Below are positions 1 to 9,901 of a stretch of 64,000 nucleotides of DNA, in pieces. The translations under genes and the position numbers were made by a program. The notes under the pieces are model-generated. The model did no database searches. It had not been told where the DNA came from and saw only the letters and a list, made by a program, of their open reading frames with translations. The stretch is from Oscillospiraceae bacterium (lineage in GTDB: Bacteria; Bacillota; Clostridia; Oscillospirales; Oscillospiraceae). The stretch's first letter is position 1; every line of letters starts with the position of its first letter. The stretch is taken from NCBI GenBank assembly GCA_902802045.1, contig CADCKQ010000002.1:124001-188000 (forward strand), in the 5' to 3' direction.

Positions 1-291
1 GGCGGTTTCTGCAAAGCCTACCAGCACACCTCGGGGATCGCGGGATATACGCTCATATACGATTCATACGGTTACAGGATAGTCGAGCACCAGCCCTTTG
101 CGGGCAGGAAGGCGGCTATCGAAGGAAACCTTGACATAGCTTCCTCGTCCAGACAGTTCGAGAGACTGGAAAAAAGGGAGAAGATCGCCGACACGGATAC
201 CGGCAGAAAACTTTTTGAACAGAGCGAAGACCTCATGTCGCTCCTTCAGGCTTTCAGGGACGGCGTCGTGACAGAAAACCACAAGGAATAG
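1..291 (+). CDS. fbp: Fructose-1,6-bisphosphatase class III, C-terminal end (partial)
   Basis: This is the last 96 codons of a gene that enters from the left edge; the frame is open from base 1 to the TAG at 289-291. The reading begins GGFCKAYQHTSGIAGYTLIY and continues with HQPFAGRKAAIEGNLDI and DTDTGRKLF, which I recognise as the C-terminal block of the Firmicutes-type (class III) fructose-1,6-bisphosphatase of gluconeogenesis. The full protein is normally about 640-670 residues, so most of it lies outside the window. A strong terminator follows 15 bases after the stop, so this is the last gene of its transcript. Confidence 0.85.
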   Translation, partial: GGFCKAYQHTSGIAGYTLIYDSYGYRIVEHQPFAGRKAAIEGNLDIASSSRQFERLEKREKIADTDTGRKLFEQSEDLMSLLQAFRDGVVTENHKE

Positions 292-305
292 ATACCAAAA
301 AAACC

Positions 306-344
306 TTTCGGCTGAAGGCTTGAGAGCCTCAGCCGAAATTTTTT
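306..344 (+). terminator. Rho-independent terminator after fbp
   Basis: The arms TTTCGGCTGA and CAGCCGAAA, with AGGCT/AGCCT inside, form a long GC-containing stem followed by six Ts (339-344). Confidence 0.9.
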
Positions 345-345
345 G

Positions 346-374
346 TTGACGGCATATAGGACATGTGCTATCAT
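346..374 (+). promoter_or_regulatory. Sigma-A type promoter of the beta-helix lipoprotein gene
   Basis: A TTGACG -35 box (346-351), a 17-base spacer and a TATCAT -10 box (369-374) carrying an extended TG element. It lies immediately downstream of the fbp terminator and about 35 bases before the next start codon. Confidence 0.75.
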
Positions 375-408
375 AACTGTATTAATTCAGATAATACGGA
401 GATGAAAA

Positions 409-2211
409 ATGAAAAGAATAATTTGCCTGATAACGGCTCTGATACTTGTTTTCTCGCTTGCGGCCTGCGGCAGCAAAGCTCCTGCCGTCGCGAGCGACGG
501 AGACGCAGCTTATTACGCGAGCGACGGAGACGCCTGGGAGGATTGGGGTGAAGAGGAGCCAAATGAAGGCTACGGATCCTTCCAGCCCGATAACCTTCTT
601 GAAGGCATGAAAGAATCGGACTATCCTGATTACATGGAATCGGAGCCGGTCGAGGTCTCGAATACCGATGAGTTCCTGGCTGCTCTGAACAGCGACACGG
701 TCATTGTATTAAAGGCCGGAGACTACGTCCTGAGCGACGCTTCAGATTACGGAACATACTACGAAGACGGGCCCTATACCTGGATGGACCTCTATGACGG
801 GGATTACGAGCTTGTGATCAGAGATCTCGAGAATCTCACGATATACGGAGACACGCAGGACAACAGCGCAGCCAGGATAATGGTAAAGCCGAGATACGCG
901 AACGTTCTGTCCTTCAATAACTGCAAGGGCCTGAACTTCAGCTGCCTGACCTCAGGTCACACCGAGGCTCCGGGCTTCTGCTCCGGCGGAGTCTGGAATT
1001 TCACGGCCTGCAAAGACATAAACATCTTCGGCTGTCGGCTTTACGGATGCGGTACACTGGGCGTGTCCTGTACGAGCTGCAGGTATATCAGTGTCGATCG
1101 TACCGATATATACGACTGCTCGAACGGCGCCGCGTATTTCTATAACTGCTACGACGCGAGGTTTGATGATTCGAGATTCAGCGGCTGCGGCAAATCCTCG
1201 GGCGGAGCCTATACGATGTTCTACGCGGCATCCACAACGGGCCTGGCCTTCGTAAACTGCAAGGCTGAGCAGAACATCTGTGAGAAAATGTTCGAGACGT
1301 ATTTCTGTGATGATATGTATCTGCTCGGTTCGGAGTTTAAAGACAATGCCATTGCAAATACGTTTTTTGCAATCACGGGAACTTCGCCGGTCATCGACAA
1401 ATGCAGCTTCAAGGACGATTGCGTGCTGTTCGAGGAGACATATTCCGACGGTGAGATCCCGCCCTACGGCCTTTCACCTGACGGAGAGAAGCTCTATGAA
1501 GACGAACTCAGAGCGATGGAACTCTCAGCTGCCGAATACGACGGGCCTTCCGCTCAGGAAGGGGCCGGGTCCGGTGAGCTGTCTTCTGTTCCCGCTGAGG
1601 AGTACCATGTGAGCACTGTAGACGAGTTCCTGGCCGCAATAGGTCCGGACAGGACCATATATCTCGAGGCCGAGATGTTCGACCTCTCGACAGCCTCAAA
1701 TTACGGAGGATTTTCCGGCGGAGACTGGTACGTCTGGGAACAGTTTTACGACGGACCGAATCTCCGGATCACAGGCGTGTCGAATCTCAGAATAGAAGGA
1801 CTGGGGAAGGACAAGACCACGGTAATGGCAGTCCCGAGATACGCGAATGTCCTGTCCTTCAGCGACTGTTCGAATATAGTCGTGAGCGATCTCACGGCGG
1901 GGCACATGAAGGAGGCTCCGGGTTCCTGCAGCGGCTCCGTGCTTGGCTTCTTTCAGTGCAGGAATTTCCATGTAGTGGACTGCGGGCTTTTCGGGTGCGG
2001 AGTCTACGGGCTGGATATATCCTCGAGCACCAGGGGCGATGTGCTCTCTACGGAAATCTATGACTGCAGCGAGGGCGCCGCGTATATCTATTCGTCGGAC
2101 GGAATAGCCTTCACCGGCTGCAATATACACGACTGCGGTGAGAACGGAGATTATTTCACCGTATACTCGAGCGGAGACATCACGTTAAACGACACGTCTC
2201 TGATATTCTGA
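409..2211 (+). CDS. Cys-rich lipoprotein with duplicated right-handed beta-helix domains
   Basis: 600 residues. The signal peptide ends in a lipobox (LAAC, Cys 20), so the protein should be anchored on the outer face of the membrane. A small tandem repeat, ASDGDAxYY/ASDGDAW, follows. The rest is two homologous halves, about 80-350 and 405-600. Each starts with a strand like VSNTDEFLAAL or VSTVDEFLAAI, continues with a motif like NLTIYG or NLRIEG and then PRYANVLSF, and runs into short repeats ending in Cys (FGCRLYGCG, YDCSNGAAY). This pattern of short repeats fits a right-handed parallel beta-helix of the pectate-lyase superfamily type, but no catalytic set is visible, so I assign no reaction. 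The start is fixed by a CGGAGA site 6 bases upstream. It is a single-gene transcript with its own promoter; no close function is recognised. Confidence 0.8.
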   Translation: MKRIICLITALILVFSLAACGSKAPAVASDGDAAYYASDGDAWEDWGEEEPNEGYGSFQPDNLLEGMKESDYPDYMESEPVEVSNTDEFLAALNSDTVIVLKAGDYVLSDASDYGTYYEDGPYTWMDLYDGDYELVIRDLENLTIYGDTQDNSAARIMVKPRYANVLSFNNCKGLNFSCLTSGHTEAPGFCSGGVWNFTACKDINIFGCRLYGCGTLGVSCTSCRYISVDRTDIYDCSNGAAYFYNCYDARFDDSRFSGCGKSSGGAYTMFYAASTTGLAFVNCKAEQNICEKMFETYFCDDMYLLGSEFKDNAIANTFFAITGTSPVIDKCSFKDDCVLFEETYSDGEIPPYGLSPDGEKLYEDELRAMELSAAEYDGPSAQEGAGSGELSSVPAEEYHVSTVDEFLAAIGPDRTIYLEAEMFDLSTASNYGGFSGGDWYVWEQFYDGPNLRITGVSNLRIEGLGKDKTTVMAVPRYANVLSFSDCSNIVVSDLTAGHMKEAPGSCSGSVLGFFQCRNFHVVDCGLFGCGVYGLDISSSTRGDVLSTEIYDCSEGAAYIYSSDGIAFTGCNIHDCGENGDYFTVYSSGDITLNDTSLIF

Positions 2212-2240
2212 TCCTGACTTTAAAAGAATAATCAAATAAA

Positions 2241-2285
2241 TTGTTATTTAAGCTTATCCATGGTATAATCTGCGCCATGGATAAG
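2241..2285 (+). promoter_or_regulatory. uvrB promoter inside a perfect inverted repeat; likely leaderless start
   Basis: TTGTTA (2241-2246), a 17-base spacer and a perfect TATAAT (2264-2269). The uvrB ATG begins only 7 bases after the -10 box, about where RNA synthesis should start, and there is no Shine-Dalgarno site. The 11-base arms CTTATCCATGG (2253-2263) and CCATGGATAAG (2275-2285) form a perfect dyad around the -10 box, a possible operator. Confidence 0.7.
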
Positions 2286-4241
2286 TTTGTTCTTCATTCG
2301 GATTACAAAGCTACCGGAGACCAGCCCCGGGCGATCGAGGCCCTGGTAAACGGCCTGAACAACGGTCTTGACGAACAGGTCCTGCTCGGGGTGACCGGTT
2401 CGGGCAAGACCTTTACGATGGCCAACGTCATCGAGAGGATTAACAGACCGACTCTGGTCCTTGCACACAACAAGACTCTGGCTGCCCAGCTCTGCAGCGA
2501 GTTCAAGGAGTTCTTCCCGGAGAACGCCGTGGAGTACTTCGTGTCATACTACGACTACTACCAGCCCGAGGCCTACATTCCTCACACCGATACCTTTATA
2601 GAGAAGGACTGTTCCATAAACGACGAGATCGAGCGTCTTCGTCACAGTGCGACCTCGAGCCTTTTCGAGAGGAGAGACGTGATAGTCGTTGCCTCGGTCT
2701 CCTGCATTTACGGTCTGGGCGACCCTATAGACTATGTCAATATGGTCCTTTCGTTCAGGACGGGCCGTGAGATGAAATTTGACGAGGTCCTAAGAAAGCT
2801 CACGGAGATCAGATACAACCGCAACGACATGGTCCTTGAGAGGAACAACTTCCGCGTCAGAGGCGATACGCTGGAGATCTTTCCGGCGTACTCCTATAAT
2901 ACCGCGTACAGAATAGAGTTTTTCGGTGACGAGGTCGACCGGATCTCAGAGATAAATCCGCTCACGGGAAACGTGAACACCTATATCACTCATTGCGCGA
3001 TCTACCCCGCGAGCCATTATGTGACTACAAAGGAAAAGCTCGAGAGAGCCATCGTCAGGATCCGCAAGGAGTGCGACGAGCGTGAGGAGTATTTCAAAAA
3101 GAACAACAAGCTCATAGAGGCACAGCGCATCCGGCAGCGCACCGAATACGACATAGAGATGATCATGGAGCTAGGCTACTGCAGCGGGATAGAGAACTAT
3201 TCCAGAGTGATATCGGACAGAGAGCCTGGCTCGCCTCCGATGACGCTCATAGACTATTTCCCGAAGGACTTCCTCCTCTTTATAGACGAGAGCCATGTAA
3301 CGCTGCCACAGCTCCACGCCATGTACAACGGAGACAGGGCCAGAAAGGACTCGCTGGTCGAGTTCGGCTTCCGCCTCCCCTCGGCCTACGACAACAGGCC
3401 GCTGAAATTTGACGAGTTTACGCAGCGGATACACCAGAGGATATATGTCTCGGCGACTCCCGGTGAATACGAGAGAAGCAGAGCGGGGCAGATAGCCGAG
3501 CAGCTTATACGCCCGACAGGGCTTCTTGATCCGGAGATATTCGTCAGACCAACGGAAAACCAGATCGACGACCTGATCAACGAGCTCAGCGAATGTATCG
3601 GAAAAGGCCACAGAGCTCTCGTAACCACGCTTACGAAAAAGATGGCCGAGGACCTGAGCGCATATCTTGTGAATGTCGGGATCAGGTGCCGCTACATGCA
3701 CCACGATATCGGCGCAGTCGAGCGCATGGAGATAGTCAGAGACTTGAGACTCGGCGAATTTGACGTAATAGTGGGGATTAATCTCCTCAGAGAGGGCCTT
3801 GATATACCTGAAGTGGGGCTTGTAGCCATTATGGACGCCGATAAAGAGGGTTTTTTGAGAAGCGAGACTTCTCTGATACAGACAGTCGGAAGGGCGGCCA
3901 GAAACGCGGACAGCAAGGTGCTCATGTATGCAGATACGATTACTCCGTCGATGAGAAACTGCATCGATGAGACTTCCCGGCGCCGCAAGGTCCAGCAGGA
4001 GTACAACAAGGAGCACGGGATCACGCCCAGGACCATCACCAAGGATATACGCGAGCTTCTCGAGATCTCCGCCAAGGGACCGGATGTTAAGAATAACCGC
4101 GGCATAAGGATGACCGAGAACGAAAAGAAGAAGCTCATCGATCAGCTCGAGAAACAGATGAAGCAGGCCGCAGCGATGCTCGAGTTCGAGATCGCCGCCC
4201 AGTACAGAGACGAGATAATACGTCTGAAGGGAAAGCCGTGA
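2277..4241 (+). CDS. uvrB: Excinuclease ABC subunit B
   Basis: 654 residues; the DNA-damage-loading helicase-like subunit of the UvrABC nucleotide excision repair complex. Walker A is GVTGSGKT (38-45). The beta-hairpin region [12 protein letters not shown], the DESH box, the motif VI-like QTVGRAARN, and a C-terminal UVR domain (about 617-650, [20 protein letters not shown]) that contacts UvrC are all present. I chose the ATG at 2277 ([17 protein letters not shown], the usual family N-terminus) over the in-frame TTG at 2241, because the latter would translate through the promoter. The stop overlaps the GTG start of the next gene, so uvrB, the GNAT gene, tsaD and radC appear to be one translationally coupled operon. 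Length is normal. Confidence 0.97.
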   Translation: MDKFVLHSDYKATGDQPRAIEALVNGLNNGLDEQVLLGVTGSGKTFTMANVIERINRPTLVLAHNKTLAAQLCSEFKEFFPENAVEYFVSYYDYYQPEAYIPHTDTFIEKDCSINDEIERLRHSATSSLFERRDVIVVASVSCIYGLGDPIDYVNMVLSFRTGREMKFDEVLRKLTEIRYNRNDMVLERNNFRVRGDTLEIFPAYSYNTAYRIEFFGDEVDRISEINPLTGNVNTYITHCAIYPASHYVTTKEKLERAIVRIRKECDEREEYFKKNNKLIEAQRIRQRTEYDIEMIMELGYCSGIENYSRVISDREPGSPPMTLIDYFPKDFLLFIDESHVTLPQLHAMYNGDRARKDSLVEFGFRLPSAYDNRPLKFDEFTQRIHQRIYVSATPGEYERSRAGQIAEQLIRPTGLLDPEIFVRPTENQIDDLINELSECIGKGHRALVTTLTKKMAEDLSAYLVNVGIRCRYMHHDIGAVERMEIVRDLRLGEFDVIVGINLLREGLDIPEVGLVAIMDADKEGFLRSETSLIQTVGRAARNADSKVLMYADTITPSMRNCIDETSRRRKVQQEYNKEHGITPRTITKDIRELLEISAKGPDVKNNRGIRMTENEKKKLIDQLEKQMKQAAAMLEFEIAAQYRDEIIRLKGKP

Positions 4242-4567
4242 CGCAGCGGATCGAAATAAAAGAAGAAGGCCGTACGGTCTGTTACTGCGATTATTACACT
4301 GTCCTCGACGAGCTCGAGATCGTCTTTATAAAGACCGAGCCTGAGTACAGAAACAGGGGATACGCCACAAGGCTTATGAAAGAGCTCATGTCGCTCTGCC
4401 GGGAGAAGGATATACGGTTCATAAGGCTCGAGGTCAGGGAATCGAACGCTCCCGCGCTCGGCCTGTACGGGAAACTCGGTTTTGTCCCTGTCGGGAGAAG
4501 AAAAAACTATTATACGGATCCCAGGGAAGACGCTATACTTATGGATCTTGAAATAAAAGGGGCTTAA
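4238..4567 (+). CDS. Short GNAT acetyltransferase, RimI-like core
   Basis: 109 residues, GTG start overlapping the uvrB stop (GTGA). It has the acetyl-CoA-binding motif A ([12 protein letters not shown]) and the C-terminal part [20 protein letters not shown] followed by NYY, all typical of RimI-like N-acetyltransferases. RimI proteins usually run to about 145-160 residues; here roughly the first 40 are missing, and the upstream frame belongs to uvrB, so this is a minimal GNAT fold rather than a misplaced start. Position just before tsaD matches the common rimI-tsaD pairing, but the substrate cannot be read from sequence. Confidence 0.75.
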   Translation: MTQRIEIKEEGRTVCYCDYYTVLDELEIVFIKTEPEYRNRGYATRLMKELMSLCREKDIRFIRLEVRESNAPALGLYGKLGFVPVGRRKNYYTDPREDAILMDLEIKGA

Positions 4568-4570
4568 TAC

Positions 4571-5593
4571 ATGCTTATTCTTGCTTTTGAATCCTCGTGC
4601 GACGAGACAGCTGTCGCGCTCGTAGAGGACGGAAGAAAAATAATATCGAACCGGGTCTTTTCGCAGGCGGATCTCCACGCGGTATACGGCGGAGTAGTGC
4701 CGGAGATAGCTTCAAGGTGCCATGTGGAGGCCATCTCGATTCTCACCGAAAAGTGCTTAAATGATGCAGGGATCGATAAGAAGGACATAGACGCCGTCGC
4801 GGTAACTTATGCGCCGGGTCTCATAGGTGCTCTTCTCGTCGGAGTCAATTTTGCCAAATCCTTCGCGTGGGTGCTCGGAGTTCCGATCATTCCAGTGCAT
4901 CATATAAAGGGACATATCGCAGCCAATTATCTCGCCTTTCCCGAACTCGAGCCGCCTTTCCTCTGCCTTTCGATCTCCGGCGGCAACTCGCTGCTTGTAA
5001 ATGTCAAGAGCTATACGGATATGGAAATACTCGGCTCATCGAGAGACGACGCGGCGGGCGAGTGTTTCGACAAAACGGCGAGGGTGCTCGGGCTTCCTTA
5101 TCCTGGAGGAAAACACGTCCAGGCGCTTGCGGAGGGCGGAGACAAAAACAAATATGTCTTCCCGATAGGAAATATAGCGGGATTTCCCTACGATATGAGC
5201 TTCTCCGGCCTTAAGACAGCTGTTATTAACCTTGTCCACAACGCCGAGCAGAAGGGCGAGGAGATTGACAGGGCCTCTCTAGCCGCATCATTTACCAAGG
5301 CCGTGAGCGACAGTCTCGTTCCCAGGACAATGTTGGCCGCTGAGGAGCTCGGATATAAAAAGATCGCTGTGGCGGGAGGCGTCGCCGCGAACAAATATAT
5401 AAGGCAGGATTTCAGGGAACAGTGTGACCGGCGCGGCATAGAACTGTTCATTCCTCCGATGAATCTCTGCGGAGACAATGCCGCGATGATAGGGGCACAG
5501 GCCTATTACGAGTACCTGGCCGGCAATACGGCAGATATAGACCTCAACGCTTATGCCAGCCTCGATCTGGACTCTGAAGGAGCTTTCAGATGA
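4571..5593 (+). CDS. tsaD: tRNA N6-adenosine threonylcarbamoyltransferase
   Basis: 340 residues. TsaD (Gcp/Kae1 family) transfers the threonylcarbamoyl group to A37 of ANN-decoding tRNAs together with TsaB and TsaE. The N-terminus LAFESSCDETAVAL, the metal-binding HHIKGH motif (about 111-116), SISGGNS and a C-terminal GGVAANKYIR segment are characteristic. A clear AAAAGGGG ribosome site lies 8 bases before the ATG. It lies 3 bases after the GNAT gene and overlaps radC by ATGA. TsaB and TsaE are not in the window. Confidence 0.96.
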   Translation: MLILAFESSCDETAVALVEDGRKIISNRVFSQADLHAVYGGVVPEIASRCHVEAISILTEKCLNDAGIDKKDIDAVAVTYAPGLIGALLVGVNFAKSFAWVLGVPIIPVHHIKGHIAANYLAFPELEPPFLCLSISGGNSLLVNVKSYTDMEILGSSRDDAAGECFDKTARVLGLPYPGGKHVQALAEGGDKNKYVFPIGNIAGFPYDMSFSGLKTAVINLVHNAEQKGEEIDRASLAASFTKAVSDSLVPRTMLAAEELGYKKIAVAGGVAANKYIRQDFREQCDRRGIELFIPPMNLCGDNAAMIGAQAYYEYLAGNTADIDLNAYASLDLDSEGAFR

Positions 5594-6279
5594 GCGCTGA
5601 CAATATCCACTCCGGCCACAGAGAGAGAGTGAGGCAGGATTATATCAGAGGCGGACTTGATGGCTTTTCGGATATCAAGATTCTTGAGTTTCTGCTTCAT
5701 TTCAAAAGTCCCTACAATGATACGAATCCTCTTGCCCATAAGCTCAAGGACCGCTTCGGTTCTCTCGACGGGGTTCTGAGCGCGGACTACGAAGAGCTCA
5801 TGTCCGTCGAGGGAATGGACAAGAATTCCGCTATCCTGATCTCCTCGGTCATGCAGGTCTCGGACAGATATTTCAGATCCGTAGAAAACAAAAAGGGCAG
5901 AAAACTCAGCAATACGGAAGAGGCGGGAAAATATTTCACGGAGCTTTTCAAAAGGCTCAGCAGCGAGAGATTTATCGTCGTCTGCCTCGATACGACCAAT
6001 ACCGTCGTAAGATCCAGGTTTGTCTCGAGCGGGACCAACGAGAGCGTTGAGATAAGCATAAGGAAAATAGCGGAGACAGTCTTAAAGCTGAACTGCTCCT
6101 CGATAATGATAGGTCATAACCACCCCGACGGAGACCTTGAACCCTCTGAGGCGGACATCAGGTCCACGAGAGAGATCTCCGGCGCATTAATGCCTCTCGG
6201 GATCAGAGTTCTCGACCATATCATCGTTTCCGGAGATAAGTTTTTCAGCTTTCTGGACCACGATATTCCGATCGTTTAG
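5590..6279 (+). CDS. radC: RadC-family JAB/MPN domain protein
   Basis: 229 residues. The N-terminal part contains a helix-hairpin-helix-like stretch (LMSVEGM), and the C-terminal half a JAMM metal site: GHNHPDG then SEAD, matching the HxH...D pattern. RadC proteins were once linked to repair, but the biochemical role is still unclear. Translation is coupled to tsaD by ATGA overlap, with an AAGGAG site inside the tsaD end. It is the last gene of the uvrB operon. No terminator is visible before the tRNA promoter that follows. Confidence 0.93.
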   Translation: MSADNIHSGHRERVRQDYIRGGLDGFSDIKILEFLLHFKSPYNDTNPLAHKLKDRFGSLDGVLSADYEELMSVEGMDKNSAILISSVMQVSDRYFRSVENKKGRKLSNTEEAGKYFTELFKRLSSERFIVVCLDTTNTVVRSRFVSSGTNESVEISIRKIAETVLKLNCSSIMIGHNHPDGDLEPSEADIRSTREISGALMPLGIRVLDHIIVSGDKFFSFLDHDIPIV

Positions 6280-6295
6280 AAGTATCCCTTTTTGC

Positions 6296-6324
6296 TTGAC
6301 ACTTAAGGTGCTCCGTGTTAAAAT
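6296..6324 (+). promoter_or_regulatory. Near-consensus promoter for tRNA-Thr
   Basis: TTGACA (6296-6301), a 17-base spacer and TAAAAT (6319-6324). The -10 box ends 10 bases before the mature tRNA 5' end, as expected for a single-tRNA transcript. Confidence 0.88.
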
Positions 6325-6334
6325 ACCCAAGCTC

Positions 6335-6410
6335 GCTACTGTAGCTCAGCCGGTAGAGCAGCTGATTCGTAATCAGCAGGTCAGGAGTTCGAGTCTCCTC
6401 AGTAGCTCCA
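6335..6410 (+). tRNA. tRNA-Thr(CGT), CCA encoded
   Basis: A complete cloverleaf reads from the acceptor stem GCTACTG/CAGTAGC. The anticodon arm GCTGA-TTCGTAA-TCAGC places anticodon CGT at 6368-6370. The T arm AGGAG-TTCGAGT-CTCCT is intact, and discriminator T plus CCA end at 6410. It reads ACG threonine codons and would be a TsaD substrate (A37 follows the anticodon). Confidence 0.96.
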
Positions 6411-6412
6411 GG

Positions 6413-6446
6413 AAAAATGCTCTTCACTAACAAGAAGAGCATTTTT
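6413..6446 (+). terminator. Terminator of the tRNA-Thr transcript
   Basis: A perfect 12-bp stem, AAAAATGCTCTT / AAGAGCATTTTT, with a 10-base loop; the 3' arm supplies the T-run. Confidence 0.88.
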
Positions 6447-6496
6447 CATAAAAGAGATATACAGTTTTGTGTGCAGTATTGAGGGAGAATGCGGCC

Positions 6497-7057
6497 ATGA
6501 CAAACACCAAGGACCAGCTCGCGGCGGCGCTTAAAACGATACTCGCAGTCAAACCGATCGAGCGGATAACCATCCGCGATATCGTCGAGATCTGCGGAGT
6601 CAACAGACAGACCTTCTATTATCATTTCGAGGACGTTTACGATCTGCTCGAATACGTCTTCGAGTCCGACGCGGACAAATATCTGCCCAAAGTCATTGTA
6701 TATGACCGCTGGAAAGAGGACGTCGTATACTACTTCAAATATCTGTACGACAACAGGGATTTCGCGATAAGTCTCTTCCATTCGAACAGTCGCGACTATC
6801 TTCTGAAATACTACCACGACAAGCTGAAGTTCTGTGTGGAATCCTTCGCTAAGATCGTATCCGGGGATATGATTATTGAGAAGGGCGATTTCGATTTTGT
6901 CGTCGAGCTCTACACAAATGCTGTCGTCGGGATCATTTCCCAGTGGCTCGGAGGCGGAATGGCGATTCCTGACTGGTTCACGACGGACAGATGCATGGAG
7001 GTCATGAACAACAGCGTTGAACAGCTGCTGATGAGATTCGACAGGTCGGAAAGGTAA
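6497..7057 (+). CDS. TetR/AcrR-family transcriptional regulator (DhaS-like)
   Basis: 186 residues from the ATG at 6497, which has a GGGAG site 9 bases upstream; the in-frame GTG at 6467 lacks one. The N-terminal helix-turn-helix (about 19-45; ITIRDIVEICGVNRQTFYYHF) is a textbook TetR DNA-binding domain, and the YDLLEYVF and FDRSER surroundings resemble the DhaS/TetR_C_8 subgroup. Ligand unknown. It lies 21 bases before uvrA on the same strand with no terminator between, so it is probably the first gene of a tetR-uvrA-recD2-comF transcript. No operator dyad is obvious upstream. Confidence 0.85.
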   Translation: MTNTKDQLAAALKTILAVKPIERITIRDIVEICGVNRQTFYYHFEDVYDLLEYVFESDADKYLPKVIVYDRWKEDVVYYFKYLYDNRDFAISLFHSNSRDYLLKYYHDKLKFCVESFAKIVSGDMIIEKGDFDFVVELYTNAVVGIISQWLGGGMAIPDWFTTDRCMEVMNNSVEQLLMRFDRSER

Positions 7058-7078
7058 TACGGCGAAAGGCTATAACTG

Positions 7079-9901
7079 ATGCCTAAATACATCGTAATCA
7101 AGGGCGCGAGAGCAAACAATCTCAAGAATATAGACGTAAAGATCCCCAAGGATCAGTTTACGGTCATAACGGGACTTTCCGGCAGCGGAAAGTCCAGCCT
7201 TGCGTTTGATACGGTTTTTGCCGAGGGCCAGCGCAGATACATAGAGAGCCTGAGCTCCTACGCGAGGATGTTCCTCGGCCAGATGGAAAAGCCCGATGTG
7301 GACTTCATAGAGGGGCTTTCTCCGGCCATATCCATAGATCAGAAGACCTCTTCCAAGAACCCCAGATCCACTGTGGGCACAGTGACCGAGATATACGACT
7401 ACGCGAGGCTTCTCTGGGCCAATATCGGCAGACCTCACTGTCCGAAATGCGGAAAGCCGATAAACCGCCAGAGCGTGGACCAGATAACGGACAGTATAAT
7501 GTCACTTCCAGCGGGCACAAAGATCCAGATACTCGCTCCCGTTATAAGGTCCAAAAAAGGCGAGTACCTGAAGCTCTTCGAGAACGCCAGAAAGAGCGGA
7601 TACGTAAGGGCGAGGGTAGACGGGATAATCTACGACCTCTCCGAGACGATCGCGCTCGATAAAAACCGGAAACACACGATTGAGCTTGTTATCGACCGTC
7701 TCGCGATAAAGAAAGACATAAGAAGGCGTCTGACGGACAGTGTCGAAACTGCCCTTAAGCAGGCTGACGGACTCGTCTCGGTCCTTGTTCAGGATACGGG
7801 CGAGGAGCTCCATTACTCGCAGAACTTCGCCTGTGACGACTGCGGGATCTCGTTTCCGGAGTTTAGCTCCCGAATGTTCTCCTTCAACAACCCCTACGGA
7901 GCCTGTAAAAAATGCTCGGGGCTCGGTATTCAGATGCTCATAGACCCGGATCTTATAATCCCGGACAAAAACCTCAGCATTAACGACGGCGCGATCGCGG
8001 CCTCCGGCTGGAACACACCGAATGACAACTCCATCGCCAGAATATACTTCGACGCGCTGGCAGAAAAATACAGATTCTCGCTCGATACGCCGGTTTCCGA
8101 GCTTTCTGACGAAGCGCTCGGCAAGATCCTCTACGGGACCGGCAGCGAGCCGATACTCCTCAATATCCCCGTGAAACTTGGACTGAGCTCCATAGACAAG
8201 AGCTTCGAGGGGATCATCCCGAATCTTGAGCGGCGCTACAGAGAGACCAAAAGCGATTCGATCAAGGCAGACATAGAGGCCTGTATGTCACAGAGCCCCT
8301 GCCCGGTCTGCGGCGGAAGAAGACTCAACGAGTTCTCTCTGGCAGTCACGGTCGGCGGTCTGAATATCAGTGAGTTCTCGGATCTCAGCGTCAGCGACGC
8401 TCTCAGGTTCGTATCCTCTCTGGAGCTTACGGATAAAGAGCAGTTCATCGCCAGAACGATAATTAAAGAAATAAAAGCAAGACTAAGCTTTCTTCTGAAT
8501 GTAGGTCTGGAATACCTGACTCTGTCCAGAGCTTCGGCTACGCTCTCCGGAGGCGAGAGCCAGAGAATAAGGCTCGCGTCGCAGATAGGAAGCGGGCTCA
8601 CCGGAGTTCTGTACATACTAGACGAGCCCTCGATCGGCCTTCACCAGAGAGACAACGAAAAGCTCATAAACGCGCTCAAAAACCTGAGGGACCTCGGAAA
8701 TACTCTGATCGTCGTCGAACACGACGAGGAGACTATGCTCGCCTCGGACTATATAATAGACATGGGCCCCGGCGCCGGCAATAACGGAGGAGAAGTCATA
8801 TACCAGGGGCCGCTGGAAGGCCTCAGGAACTGCCCCGATTCACTCACCGGGCGCTATTTAAGCCGTGAACTCGAGATCCCCGTTCCGGAAACAAGACGCA
8901 AAGGAAACGGGAAAAAGATAACGGTATTCGGCGCCTCCCAGAACAACCTCAAAAACATAGACGTGAGCTTTCCGCTCGGGAAGTTTGTCTGCGTGACGGG
9001 AGTCTCCGGCAGCGGAAAGTCCTCTCTCGTAAACGACATCCTATACAACTACCTGGCAGCCGTTAAGAACAGGGCAAAGACCAAGGCCGGGAAGTTTAAG
9101 AAGATAGACGGCCTCAAGTACATAGACAAGGTCATCCAGCTGGACCAGAGCCCGATAGGCAGAACGCCGCGCTCGAATCCCGCGACTTATACGGGTGTAT
9201 TCTCTGATATCCGCGATCTCTTTTCAGAGACTAAAGAGGCAAAGATCCGGGGCTACGGGCCGGGCCGCTTTTCCTTCAACGTAAAGGGCGGAAGATGCGA
9301 GTCCTGCCAGGGCGACGGAATAGTAAGGATACAGATGCACTTCATGCCCGACGTGTATGTGCCCTGTGATGTCTGCAACGGCAAGCGCTACAACCGCGAG
9401 ACATTAGAGGTCAGATACAAGGGAAAGAACATAAATGAAGTCCTCGAGATGACAGTCGACGAGGCAGTGGACTTTTTCGCGAACCAGCCGAAGATCCTGA
9501 GAAAGATTAAGACCCTCCAGGAGGTCGGACTCGGATATATCAAGCTCGGGCAGCCAAGCACCACGCTCTCGGGCGGCGAAGCCCAGAGGATCAAGCTCGC
9601 CTTCGAGCTCAACAAGGTCAGTACGGGCTCGACCCTGTATCTGCTCGACGAACCAACCACGGGGCTTCATTTTGACGATATAAAGAAGCTGATCGCAATC
9701 CTCGAAAGGCTTGTCGACAGCGGAAACTCCATAATCGTCATCGAGCACAATATGGACGTTATCAAATCTGCAGACTGGATAATAGATCTCGGCCCTGACG
9801 GGGGTGACAACGGAGGGACTCTGGTATTCGAGGGAACTCCCGAGGAATGCTGCAGATGTGAGGGAAGCCGTACCGGAGAATTTCTCAAAAGATGGATCTG
9901 A
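7079..9901 (+). CDS. uvrA: Excinuclease ABC subunit A
   Basis: 940 residues, full length. UvrA is the damage-sensing ABC ATPase dimer that loads UvrB. Two ATPase modules are visible: Walker [10 protein letters not shown] (about 31-39) with signature LSGGESQRI and Walker [10 protein letters not shown], then a second Walker [10 protein letters not shown] (about 640) with LSGGEAQRI and LDEPTTGLH. Zinc-binding pairs appear as CPKCGK, CDDCG/CKKC, CPVCGG and the C-terminal [14 protein letters not shown]. The last 10 bases overlap the start of recD2. uvrB is 3 kb away in a separate operon. Confidence 0.98.
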   Translation: MPKYIVIKGARANNLKNIDVKIPKDQFTVITGLSGSGKSSLAFDTVFAEGQRRYIESLSSYARMFLGQMEKPDVDFIEGLSPAISIDQKTSSKNPRSTVGTVTEIYDYARLLWANIGRPHCPKCGKPINRQSVDQITDSIMSLPAGTKIQILAPVIRSKKGEYLKLFENARKSGYVRARVDGIIYDLSETIALDKNRKHTIELVIDRLAIKKDIRRRLTDSVETALKQADGLVSVLVQDTGEELHYSQNFACDDCGISFPEFSSRMFSFNNPYGACKKCSGLGIQMLIDPDLIIPDKNLSINDGAIAASGWNTPNDNSIARIYFDALAEKYRFSLDTPVSELSDEALGKILYGTGSEPILLNIPVKLGLSSIDKSFEGIIPNLERRYRETKSDSIKADIEACMSQSPCPVCGGRRLNEFSLAVTVGGLNISEFSDLSVSDALRFVSSLELTDKEQFIARTIIKEIKARLSFLLNVGLEYLTLSRASATLSGGESQRIRLASQIGSGLTGVLYILDEPSIGLHQRDNEKLINALKNLRDLGNTLIVVEHDEETMLASDYIIDMGPGAGNNGGEVIYQGPLEGLRNCPDSLTGRYLSRELEIPVPETRRKGNGKKITVFGASQNNLKNIDVSFPLGKFVCVTGVSGSGKSSLVNDILYNYLAAVKNRAKTKAGKFKKIDGLKYIDKVIQLDQSPIGRTPRSNPATYTGVFSDIRDLFSETKEAKIRGYGPGRFSFNVKGGRCESCQGDGIVRIQMHFMPDVYVPCDVCNGKRYNRETLEVRYKGKNINEVLEMTVDEAVDFFANQPKILRKIKTLQEVGLGYIKLGQPSTTLSGGEAQRIKLAFELNKVSTGSTLYLLDEPTTGLHFDDIKKLIAILERLVDSGNSIIVIEHNMDVIKSADWIIDLGPDGGDNGGTLVFEGTPEECCRCEGSRTGEFLKRWI

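Noticed and set aside
3171-4016. A 281-codon minus-strand frame within uvrB
   Set aside because: Antisense to conserved UvrB motifs.
6335-6410. tRNA-Thr as an integration site
   Set aside because: No second copy of its 3' end was found in the window and no integrase lies next to it.
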